Below are positions 1 to 6,000 of a stretch of 7,241 bases of DNA, one piece after another (position 1 is the first letter of the stretch; the number at the start of each line of letters is the position of its first letter). This stretch comes from an uncultured Verrucomicrobiota bacterium (GTDB taxonomy: Bacteria > Verrucomicrobiota > Kiritimatiellia > CAIVKH01): assembly GCA_937894535.1 (NCBI GenBank), contig CALBHI010000080.1, forward strand, positions 1-7,241, in the 5' to 3' direction. The notes below the pieces were generated by a model, which did no database searches, was not told where the DNA came from, and saw only the letters and a list, made by a program, of their open reading frames with translations. The position numbers and the translations under genes are program-made.

Positions 1-1476
1 TCCCTCCCGGTCGACAGCAAGCTGATCACCTTTGACTTCACCGAGCGCCCGTCGCTGGTGTACAGCGGCATTCCCGGCTGGGGGGAGCAATCCGACTTTA
101 CCCTCGCCGAGGTCGGTCCGGATTACCTGACCTACACCCGCACCGCCGGAGGCCTCCGCTTCACCCGCGAGATCCTGCTCGCCACGAACTACCAGGTCCG
201 GGTGACCGATTCGTTCAGCAACATCGGGACCGACCAGGCCGACCTCGGCCAGCACCGCATCCGCACCGGACCCATTCCCGAGGAGGCCGCGCACAACGAC
301 ATCGCCGGCATGATCGACATGGGGGTGGATGCGTTGCCACCCGCCGGCGGCGTGGAGAACTGGGGCAAGGTCATCCTCAAGCAATTCAAGGTCGAGCGCG
401 ATGAACGTGGCCTCGCCACCCTGCCGGAGACCGTCACCTTCCAGCCCTCTCCGAAACCGGCGGACTGGGTCGCCGCCAAAAACAAGTATTTCGTCCAGAT
501 CCTGATGCCCGACCCCGCGACCGGTGGTGCCGACTGGATCGAAGTCTATGCCCGCCGCCACGTGACCGATGCCGAACGCGCCGGTGCCCGGGTCAAGGAG
601 GCCCGCATCGCCGCCGTCGCCGCCACCCTCGGCTTCCAGAACCAGTCGCTGGTCCCCGGCGAAACCTACACCCGCGGCTACGAATATTTCGTCGGACCCA
701 AGGACTACCGCATCCTCTCCACCCTCAGCCACAACCGCGACGGCGCGATGGGTTTCGAGGAAAATGCCTACCTGGACGTCATCGTCGTGCCCACCGCGAA
801 AATCCTCCTGCGCCTGCTGAACCTCCTGCACGACTACGTGTTCTCGAACTACGGCGTGGCCATCATCCTGCTCACCCTGATCGTGAAGATCGTCTTCTGG
901 CCGATCACCCACAAGGGCACCGAAAGCATGCGCCGCATGGCGTCGGTGCAGCCGCTGATGGCCGAGATCCGCGAGAAGTACAAGGACAACCCCCAGAAGA
1001 TGCAGCAGGCCATGATGGCCCTGTACAAGGAACACAAGATCAATCCGATCGGCGGCTGCCTGCCCATGCTGGTCCAGATCCCGGTGTTCTTCGCGCTGTT
1101 CGTCGTGCTGCGCACCGCGATCGAACTGCGCTTCGCCAGCTTCCTGTGGATCGCCGACCTGAGCGCGCCGGAACGGTTGATCGAGTTCGGCTTCGCCCTC
1201 CCGTTGCTCGGCTGGGATGCCCTGAACATCCTGCCCCTGCTGATGACCGCGACGATGATCATCCAGATGAAGGTCTCGCCCGCCGCCGGCGATCCGCAAC
1301 AACAGAAGATCATGATGGTCATGATGCCGGCGATGATGCTGCTGTTCCTCTACAACTTCGCCTCCGGCCTGGCCTTGTACTGGACCACCCAGAACATCCT
1401 GATGATCGTCCAGCAACTCGCCTACAAACAGCGCAAGAAGATCGAGGACGCTCAGCACACCCCGGCCAAAGCGTAA
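1..1476 (+). CDS. yidC: Membrane protein insertase YidC, 3' part (5' end outside window)
   Basis: YidC inserts and folds inner-membrane proteins, alone or with SecYEG. The reading frame is open from base 1, giving 491 residues with no true start in the window; the GTG at 58 is internal. Residues 1 to about 255 are the periplasmic P1 domain, ending in the typical YFVGPKDYRIL segment. The conserved core follows: a transmembrane helix at about 281-301, a charged cytoplasmic coiled hairpin at 302-346, the NPIGGCLPMLVQIPVFFAL segment at about 348-366, and further helices at about 408-425 and 439-472. The basic tail (QRKKIEDAQ) is cytoplasmic. The functional positive charge inside the first core helix, Arg in E. 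coli, is Lys here (residue 296, in LIVKIVFWP); Lys also occurs in other phyla. The large P1 domain fits a Gram-negative host. By comparison with full-length homologues, the missing part should be the N-terminal helix and the start of P1. No mnmE follows; the next gene is convergent. Confidence 0.97.
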   Translation, partial: SLPVDSKLITFDFTERPSLVYSGIPGWGEQSDFTLAEVGPDYLTYTRTAGGLRFTREILLATNYQVRVTDSFSNIGTDQADLGQHRIRTGPIPEEAAHNDIAGMIDMGVDALPPAGGVENWGKVILKQFKVERDERGLATLPETVTFQPSPKPADWVAAKNKYFVQILMPDPATGGADWIEVYARRHVTDAERAGARVKEARIAAVAATLGFQNQSLVPGETYTRGYEYFVGPKDYRILSTLSHNRDGAMGFEENAYLDVIVVPTAKILLRLLNLLHDYVFSNYGVAIILLTLIVKIVFWPITHKGTESMRRMASVQPLMAEIREKYKDNPQKMQQAMMALYKEHKINPIGGCLPMLVQIPVFFALFVVLRTAIELRFASFLWIADLSAPERLIEFGFALPLLGWDALNILPLLMTATMIIQMKVSPAAGDPQQQKIMMVMMPAMMLLFLYNFASGLALYWTTQNILMIVQQLAYKQRKKIEDAQHTPAKA

Positions 1477-1504
1477 GCACCGTGCGGACCTTGGCCGTGT
1501 GGTG

Positions 1505-1542
1505 GAACGCGTTCCCCCCTGGCCGGACAGGCTGAACGCGTT
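1505..1542. terminator. Possible hairpin in the convergent gap after yidC
   Basis: AACGCGTTC at 1506-1514 can pair with GAACGCGTT at 1534-1542, giving a 9-bp stem around a 19-base loop. It lies 30 bases after the yidC stop and 34 bases beyond the end of the beta-barrel gene on the other strand. There is no following T-run on either strand, so it is not a classical intrinsic terminator. Because AACGCGTT is self-complementary, the match could also be two copies of a palindromic site. Function is inferred only from position. Confidence 0.3.
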
Positions 1543-1575
1543 GGGTAAACGCCTGGCTTATAGCGCAAGTCCCGG

Positions 1576-2169
1576 TTACCAGAACACGCCGAGCCCGATG
1601 CCCGCGCCGAAGCCGTTCAGGTTGAGGTCGAAGGCCGAGCGCTCCCCGTTGGTTTCCGCGCCGCGCGCCCTGGCCTCTACCCATCGGTAGGAGGCTTCGG
1701 TGGTCAGGATCAATTCCGGCGAGAGGTGCAGGCGCAACCCGGCGAGCAGCAGCACACCCACTTCATCGCTGACCGAATAGTCCAGCGCACCCGCCGGCCC
1801 CTTGGCCGAGAGATCGATCTGGTAATACCCCAACCCGCCGCCGACATACGGCTGCACCCACGGATCGTCCTGGTAGGGCAGGTGGGCGATCGCCGCGAGT
1901 TCGATCGGCGTGACCGCGAGATCAACCGCCACCGGGCCCGTCTCGGTGATGACATCGTCCCCCATGTCGGGAAACGTCGCGAGGCGGAGCATGATGTCGT
2001 AGATCGGGTTGAACGAGCCTTGCAGTTGCACCCCCGGCCCGAAATCCGCATCAAAATCGGCCGGGCTCCAGTAGTGATTCACCAGGGTCAGGGATCCTGC
2101 CTGGACCACGCCGGCCGCCGCGAGCAACGCCCCCGCGACCATCCCGTGCCACCCATGCCGCCCGTTCAT
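1576..2169 (-). CDS. Small outer-membrane beta-barrel protein (OmpW/opacity-like)
   Basis: This 197-residue protein looks like a small outer-membrane barrel. Residues 1-24 form a Sec signal peptide: a short start with Arg and His, the hydrophobic stretch MVAGALLAAAGVV, and cleavage probably after VQA. The mature part of about 173 residues has alternating polar and hydrophobic strands. It includes the YVGGGLGYYQIDL segment at about 107-119 and a Gly-rich last strand (NGFGAGIGLGVFW) ending in Trp, the C-terminal aromatic recognised by the BAM machinery. The size fits an eight-stranded barrel of the OmpW or OMP_b-brl type; the substrate is unknown. The start ATG overlaps the stop of the upstream channel gene as ATGA, with only a weak AAAGGCG about 9 bases upstream, so translation probably depends on re-initiation after the channel gene. 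Family assignment to a barrel is fairly sure; OmpW itself is only one option. Confidence 0.8.
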   Translation of the reverse strand: MNGRHGWHGMVAGALLAAAGVVQAGSLTLVNHYWSPADFDADFGPGVQLQGSFNPIYDIMLRLATFPDMGDDVITETGPVAVDLAVTPIELAAIAHLPYQDDPWVQPYVGGGLGYYQIDLSAKGPAGALDYSVSDEVGVLLLAGLRLHLSPELILTTEASYRWVEARARGAETNGERSAFDLNLNGFGAGIGLGVFW

Positions 2170-3464
2170 GGCGGGGGCGCCTTTCGGGCGGCCGCCATCG
2201 AACGGATGTGATCGCCAAAGGCCGGATACAGCGCGATCACCTCGTCGAGATCGGACTTTTCAAGCCGGTACAAGTCGCAGAAATCCGTCGCCCGGACGTC
2301 CGCCCCGCGCGGACAATGCTCCAGCAGGGCGATTTCGCCAAAAAAACTGCCGTCGGCCAGCGTCGCCACCGGCGTCGCATCATCCGGTGCGAGCACGTCC
2401 ACCGATCCCGCAGCGATGAAATACATCGCGCTGCCGATCTCGCCCCGCCGGATGATCCGCTCATCGGGCAACGCCACGCACGGATGCAGCCGGGACACGA
2501 TGGCGCCGAGCATCAGGTTGTCCGCCCCGCGGAAAAAAGGAACCTTGGCGACGATGTCGCGCCGCAGGTGCATCTCGACATCGCGCCGCAGTGCCGACGG
2601 CAAGGCGTCGAGGATTTCCGCCTCGTTGAACCCCTTGCGGGTCTGCCAGATGTACGCGAAATAGTCGTTGATGCGGCGGCTCAGGTGCGCGGGGATCCGG
2701 TTGTAGTGGAGGAAGGTGGTGATCCGCTGCATGCGGTCCAAGTGCTGGTTCCGCGCGAAATCGATGTTGGCCATGATCGTGGCGATGTTGCCGATGACGA
2801 AGCCGAACACGCCCGCCCCGATCGCCATGATGCCCATGGTGAACAGCAGTTGGGTTGGGTTATTCTTGTCGGGGGTGATGTCGCCGTAGCCGATCGTGGT
2901 CATCGTCGTCACCGTCCAGTACAACGCATGCAGGTAGTGCATGGCGAAGGAGTGTCCCTCGGCCACATCGTACACCGCCAGCTGCCAGCACCCGACCCAG
3001 TGAATCAGCAAGCTGATGCCCACGAAGGTCGTGCCGATCCTGCGCCATCCGGTGCTGCCCGGGGATGCCTGTTGCCACTCGCGCGCGGCAAGGTACACCC
3101 GACCGAGCCGCAGGATGGGGAGCAGGTGAAGCAGCGACAGGAGCCAGGGGGCCGCGCCCGGGACAAGAACAAAGGCCAGCGGCCCCACCGGCACTGCGGC
3201 CAGGAGATCCGCCGTCCGGTGCCACCGGGCCAGGCGATCGCCCCGGTAGCCGTGCCGCCGCCACCGCCGGATCACATCGATGGTGAACACCAGGTAGCCC
3301 AACCACCGGATCCCGAACAGGAGCGGGTGGTGCAGGTCGGCGTGGTAGGCCATCTGTTCCAGCGGGAGGCTGAATGACAGCAACAGCGTGATCCCGATCA
3401 GCAGAGCCGACCATCCGGGAGGATCAGCCCGGCGAACCAGCGTATGGGTGTCCGGCTTATTCAT
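2166..3464 (-). CDS. Cyclic-nucleotide-gated potassium channel (SthK-like six-helix channel with C-linker and CNBD)
   Basis: This 432-residue inner-membrane channel probably conducts K+ when cAMP or a related nucleotide binds in the cytoplasm. Six helices are visible: S1 at about 18-38, S2 at 48-66, S3 at 84-101, and an S4 with only three arginines (119, 122, 128). S5 is at 144-166, the pore helix at 176-188, and the potassium filter TTIGYGD at 189-195, followed by S6 at 205-232. A C-linker like that of HCN/CNG channels spans about 235-310. The nucleotide-binding domain spans 311-425, with phosphate-binding cassette FGEIALL at 375-381 and Arg386. Gly387 sits where cGMP-responsive channels carry Thr or Ser, so cAMP is the likelier ligand (inference). 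The architecture and length match the prokaryotic SthK type. The frame is open to 3665, but that extension is made of tandem repeats. The start at 3464 has GGAG five bases upstream. The stop overlaps the next gene as ATGA. Confidence 0.93.
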   Translation of the reverse strand: MNKPDTHTLVRRADPPGWSALLIGITLLLSFSLPLEQMAYHADLHHPLLFGIRWLGYLVFTIDVIRRWRRHGYRGDRLARWHRTADLLAAVPVGPLAFVLVPGAAPWLLSLLHLLPILRLGRVYLAAREWQQASPGSTGWRRIGTTFVGISLLIHWVGCWQLAVYDVAEGHSFAMHYLHALYWTVTTMTTIGYGDITPDKNNPTQLLFTMGIMAIGAGVFGFVIGNIATIMANIDFARNQHLDRMQRITTFLHYNRIPAHLSRRINDYFAYIWQTRKGFNEAEILDALPSALRRDVEMHLRRDIVAKVPFFRGADNLMLGAIVSRLHPCVALPDERIIRRGEIGSAMYFIAAGSVDVLAPDDATPVATLADGSFFGEIALLEHCPRGADVRATDFCDLYRLEKSDLDEVIALYPAFGDHIRSMAAARKAPPP

Positions 3465-3469
3465 CGATG

Positions 3470-3473
3470 CTCC
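3470..3473 (-). promoter_or_regulatory. Ribosome binding site that fixes the channel start
   Basis: GGAG on the minus strand lies five bases before the ATG at 3464 and is the reason for preferring that start over longer in-frame options. It sits in the middle of a 13-base palindrome (3467-3479, ATGCTC-G-GAGCAT), so local folding or a bound dimer could mask it; this is inference. Confidence 0.6.
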
Positions 3474-3522
3474 GAGCATAGGCGGCACACCGGAAAAAGC
3501 AACGGACAACCGGTCCCGGAGT

Positions 3523-3567
3523 GCGCGGGCTTGACCGCGCTTTGTCACGGTCCGGCTCGACGGACCG
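3523..3567. repeat. Two adjacent hairpins with near-identical six-base loops
   Basis: The first is GCGCGG at 3523-3528 pairing with CCGCGC at 3535-3540 around the loop GCTTGA. The second is CGGTCCG at 3548-3554 pairing with CGGACCG at 3561-3567 around the loop GCTCGA. The stems differ but the loops differ by only one base, and the hairpins are seven bases apart. They lie 59-103 bases upstream of the channel start. They could be a structured leader RNA, a REP-like element or chance in GC-rich DNA. Confidence 0.5.
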
Positions 3568-3577
3568 CATACCGGGT

Positions 3578-3677
3578 GCCGCAGGCGCACCGCAACGGGT
3601 AAGCCGCAGGCGCACCGCATCGGGTAAGCCGCAAGCGCACGGCAACGGGAGCGCCGCAGGCGCACCGTACAGGTATG
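3578..3677. repeat. Four tandem copies of a 25-bp repeat
   Basis: Units lie at 3578-3602, 3603-3627, 3628-3652 and 3653-3677 with no gaps. Each begins GCC GCA(G/A)GCGCAC, followed by (C/G)GCA(A/T)CGGG and usually TAA. Units 1 and 2 differ at one base; unit 3 has several changes, and unit 4 diverges after its first 16 bases. A weaker half-match just to the left (3561-3577, ACCGCATACCGGGT) may be a decayed fifth unit. The period of 25 argues against coding. The units are directly contiguous with no spacers, so this is not a CRISPR array. Confidence 0.85.
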
Positions 3678-3683
3678 ACAGAT

Positions 3684-3734
3684 CCGGCGTAAAGCCGAAG
3701 CTGCCGCGAGGATAGAGCCGGCTTTACGCCGGCT
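3684..3734. repeat. REP-like inverted repeat with nested alternative hairpin
   Basis: CCGGCGTAAAGCCG at 3684-3697 is perfectly complementary to CGGCTTTACGCCGG at 3719-3732, giving a 14-bp stem around a 21-base loop. The right arm can also fold on itself: AGCCGGC at 3716-3722 with GCCGGCT at 3728-3734 around TTTAC, which excludes the long stem. Such paired palindromes are typical of repetitive extragenic elements. Sited 69 to 119 bases past the stop of the flippase-like gene, it could also end or stabilise that transcript; there is no T-run, so this is inference. Confidence 0.6.
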
Positions 3735-3802
3735 AGAGACGCTGCAGCGATGCTACTCCTTACGTCGGTCCAGGTGGGCCGTCGGTAACCTCATCCGGCG
3801 CG

Positions 3803-4849
3803 TCATACCGCCGGCTGGCCGCCCGCGACTTTCCATCCGCCGCTGCGCCGCATCAACAGCAAGATGCCCCCCAGCAAACCCAGCGCGAGCGCCACCAACC
3901 GGAACAGGATGCCCATGCTCATGGCCAGGCTTGGCGACACCGCGTACACCTGCATCGCGTAAACCGTCAGCCCTTCACGCACCCCCATGCCGTTGATTGA
4001 GATCGGGATCATGCTCGCGATCTCGACCAGCGGATACAAGGTGAAGAAGAAATGCACGCTCACCCCGGGGCTGACCGCCCGGGCCATCAGGTAATAGGCC
4101 AGCAACACCAGCAGTTGCACCCCGATTCCGAGCGCGACCGCCTCGATAAACAACCGGCGGTTTCCCCGCAGTTCGCGGCTGACCTCCCCGAACTGCCCCA
4201 CCTTCTCTGCCTGGATCAACCCGGCGGTCCACGGGATGATCCGGTTCACGGATTTCCAAATCGGCTCAAAGAACAGCAGGCCGCTGAGCAAGGCCACCGT
4301 TGCCGCCACCGCTCCGCCGATCAGCAACGGCATCAGCCACGCCGGCAACGGGAGGTCCCGGCCGTAGACCAGCAGGGCTATCGTGGTGACGGTCAGCAGC
4401 GACAACACCCCGGTCAATCGCTCGATGACCACGGCCAGGGCTGGCCGGATCTTCTTGTCGGTCGCTCGCGCCACGTCGTAAATTTTATAGACATCCCCGC
4501 CGAGGCTGCCGGGAAGGAACGTGCTGAACCAATAACTGATCGTGTACACCTCAAACAGTCGCCAGAACGAGACGTGGATGTCCATGCGTTTCAGGATCCG
4601 CTTCCACTTGTAGGTTCGGCAGGCCAGGCCCAGCAGGCATACCCCGAATCCCGCCGCGACGTAGCGACCGTTCGCCTGGCCCAGGTCGTTGACGATCTCC
4701 ATCGGGTTCAGCAAGGCAAACAGAATGACCAGCGACACCACGCCGAAGCCCAGACGCAACAGGAAGGAGCGGGAGCGACGCCGCGCGGACGGCGGCGCGG
4801 ACGCCGGTTGATCGGGCGGATTAATCGGCCGCCCCTCCCGCTGAATCAT
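3803..4849 (-). CDS. Flippase-like integral membrane protein, LPG_synthase_TM (UPF0104, PF03706) family
   Basis: This protein of about 348 residues has roughly eight transmembrane helices. It belongs to the family that includes the membrane half of lysylphosphatidylglycerol synthase MprF and many flippase-like proteins beside glycan genes. Two family motifs are clear: FLPGSLGGDVYKIYDVAR at about 111-128, followed by IERLTG at 142-147, and SMIPISINGMGVREG at about 279-293. No lysyltransferase domain is attached, so a role in moving or handling a lipid-linked substrate is likelier than lipid aminoacylation; the substrate is unknown. The N-terminal 28 residues are Pro- and Arg-rich and cytoplasmic. 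The start is uncertain. ATG at 4849 is chosen, overlapping the upstream acyltransferase gene by 29 bases, but it has little Shine-Dalgarno sequence. ATG at 4906 would overlap more. A strong GGGAGGGG at about 4831-4838 lies just before an ATT at 4825 that overlaps the upstream TAA. Confidence 0.85.
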   Translation of the reverse strand: MIQREGRPINPPDQPASAPPSARRRSRSFLLRLGFGVVSLVILFALLNPMEIVNDLGQANGRYVAAGFGVCLLGLACRTYKWKRILKRMDIHVSFWRLFEVYTISYWFSTFLPGSLGGDVYKIYDVARATDKKIRPALAVVIERLTGVLSLLTVTTIALLVYGRDLPLPAWLMPLLIGGAVAATVALLSGLLFFEPIWKSVNRIIPWTAGLIQAEKVGQFGEVSRELRGNRRLFIEAVALGIGVQLLVLLAYYLMARAVSPGVSVHFFFTLYPLVEIASMIPISINGMGVREGLTVYAMQVYAVSPSLAMSMGILFRLVALALGLLGGILLLMRRSGGWKVAGGQPAV

Positions 4850-5597
4850 CCGCCGCGGGGGTTCGCGTGCCGGTGACGCGGGCGGGAATGCCGTGGGCCT
4901 TCGCATACGGCGGAATCTCGCCGCGCACCAGCGACATCGCGCCGATGATGCAGCCGTCGCCGATCCGCGCCCCGTCGCAGACGTTCACCGCCGCGGCCAG
5001 CCACACATCCGAGCCGATCGTGATGCCCTTGCCCTCGTGAAAACCCTGTTTCGCCATCGGGATGTCCGTCCGTTCGGTGCGGTAATTCGGCGCGCCGATC
5101 AGGTAGCAATTCGCGGCGATGACCGTGTGGTCGCCGATGGTCACCTCGCTGGCATCGATCGCGTGGATGATCGTGTTGGGTCCGATGGTCACCCCCGACC
5201 CGAGCACGATCCGCCCGTTTTTGCAGCCCAGCAACGCGTTGCGCGAGATGAACACCCGGCTGCCGAGGGTGATGCCCTTGCCGTTCCCGCCGCCCTTGGC
5301 GTCCAGCGTCGCATTTTCGTCGACGATCGTGTGGTCGCCGATGGTGATGCGGCCCGGATTCCGGATCGTCACCCCCGTCCCGAACACCACCCCGCGCCCG
5401 ACCGAGGCGAAGAAGAAGGGGTAGATCGCGCTGCGCAGGAACAACCCCGGCGCTCCCGGCAGGAAACGCAGCAACAAAGTCGCCAGCTCAAAGGCGATCA
5501 AGGTCAACCATCCGGCCTCCCCGACCTGGATCGCCTTGTACTTCGAGAGAAAGCCCCCCTCGTTGTCGTAAATGCTATCGATGATCTTCTTGCCCAT
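4821..5597 (-). CDS. Hexapeptide-repeat (left-handed beta-helix) acyltransferase, probable envelope or exopolysaccharide role
   Basis: This 258-residue protein probably transfers an acyl group to a sugar or glycolipid. Residues 28-64 form a hydrophobic, probably membrane-associated segment (WLTLIAFELATLLLRFLPG). From about 70 to 225 run hexapeptide turns typical of a left-handed beta-helix: ITIGDHTIVDENATLDAKG, GVTIGPNTIIHAI, VTIGDHTVIAANCYLIG and GARIGDGCIIGAMSLV. The end (IPPYAKAHGIPARVTG) is the usual acetyltransferase C-terminus. The loop after coil NCYLIG reads GAPNY (168-172), where LacA-type enzymes have the GHP catalytic His, so that His appears absent. Other members I recall from exopolysaccharide clusters also have a Gly-rich GNY loop here, so this may be a separate subfamily rather than a dead enzyme. 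The ATG at 5597 is preferred, with a weak GGAA before it; in-frame upstream ATG at 5684 would add 29 residues with no family likeness. It overlaps the flippase-like gene and probably works with it. Confidence 0.88.
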   Translation of the reverse strand: MGKKIIDSIYDNEGGFLSKYKAIQVGEAGWLTLIAFELATLLLRFLPGAPGLFLRSAIYPFFFASVGRGVVFGTGVTIRNPGRITIGDHTIVDENATLDAKGGGNGKGITLGSRVFISRNALLGCKNGRIVLGSGVTIGPNTIIHAIDASEVTIGDHTVIAANCYLIGAPNYRTERTDIPMAKQGFHEGKGITIGSDVWLAAAVNVCDGARIGDGCIIGAMSLVRGEIPPYAKAHGIPARVTGTRTPAADDSAGGAAD

Positions 5598-5740
5598 ACT
5601 TTTTCCGTAGAAACTACCATGCCCATCTCCGGCAACACTGGCAATCCGAAATCCCGAACGCGGGTAGGCCACCGCGTCTAGCACCTTCGGTGTCCCTATC
5701 CCCCGGCTCGCCCTGCCTTGGATGCCTTATTGTTTCCACC

Positions 5741-5880
5741 CTTTCGCGTCTTTCGCGTCTTTCGTAGTTTCCACCTGATCTTCTATGTCCGCAACCACCC
5801 CGGCACACCCGACCAACGCTTCAGCGACCAGTTGCGCACCAATATCCTTCCGCGTGTTCGGCGTATTCCGTAGTGACCTC
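5741..5880. repeat. Composite repeat unit 1 (9-mer array plus TAGTTTCC tail)
   Basis: Two TTTCGCGTC 9-mers (5742-5759) are followed by TTTCGTAGTTTCC and CCTGATCTTCTATGTCC (about 5774-5790). A diverged second part at 5848-5880 reads TTCCGCGTG, TTCGGCGTA, TTCCGTAGT. The same order recurs in unit 2, so the two units probably arose by duplication or from insertion of related elements. The type is familiar as dispersed intergenic repeat in some PVC genomes (recall, not searched). Confidence 0.7.
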
Positions 5881-5890
5881 CCGAGTTCAT

Positions 5891-6000
5891 GCGTTTCGCG
5901 TATTTCGTGTCTTTCGTAGTTTTCCTCCTGATCTTCTATGTCCCCAACGACCCCCCGGCCAACCCCTTTCCGTGTATTCCGCGTGTTTCGTAGTTCCCCC
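5891..6000. repeat. Composite repeat unit 2
   Basis: TTTCGCGTA, TTTCGTGTC and TTTCGTAGTTTTCC (5893-5925) are followed by CCTGATCTTCTATGTCC (5927-5943), identical to unit 1 over those 17 bases. A CAACGACCCCC stretch resembles unit 1's CAACCACCCCG. The diverged second part at 5967-5996 reads TTTCCGTGTA, TTCCGCGTG, TTTCGTAGT. Unit 2 is shorter because unit 1 has about 30 extra bases between its halves. Confidence 0.7.

Larger units (their letters stand above)
3465..3802. other. Gene-free stretch of 338 bp between the channel and the flippase-like gene
   Basis: Both flanking genes lie on the minus strand, so this is the 3' flank of the flippase-like gene and the 5' flank of the channel operon. 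From the channel side outwards it holds a palindromic ribosome site (3467-3479), two hairpins with matching loops (3523-3567), four tandem 25-bp repeats (3578-3677) and a long inverted repeat (3684-3732). A 10-bp palindrome, CGCTGCAGCG, follows at 3740-3749. Nothing recognisable lies in 3750-3802. Long open frames crossing the tandem repeats look non-coding, because the 25-bp unit is not a multiple of three and the peptides are Arg/Cys-rich. I could not place a convincing promoter for the channel here. Confidence 0.75.

Noticed and set aside
2208..3377. Long plus-strand open frame opposite the channel gene
   Set aside because: It is the antisense shadow of a clearly recognisable channel gene in GC-rich DNA; its peptide is His/Arg/Pro-rich with no motif.
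3475..3502. Promoter TTGCTT-16-TATGCT for the channel operon (minus strand)
   Set aside because: The implied transcription start would fall after the ribosome site that best explains the start codon, so the two cannot both be right.
3465..3665. N-terminal extension of 67 residues on the channel
   Set aside because: The frame is open, but the extension is the translated tandem repeat (Arg/Cys-rich, period 25). The ATG at 3464 has a proper GGAG and starts directly before the first helix.
3578..3677. CRISPR array
   Set aside because: The 25-bp units are directly contiguous with no unique spacers, and no cas gene is present.
3803..4849. Lysylphosphatidylglycerol synthase (MprF)
   Set aside because: Only the membrane domain type is present; the cytosolic lysyl-transferase domain is absent, so a lipid-lysylation activity cannot be claimed.
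4052..5681. Long plus-strand open frames opposite the flippase-like and acyltransferase genes
   Set aside because: Antisense shadows of genes with clear family motifs; composition rich in Arg, Asp, Gln and His.
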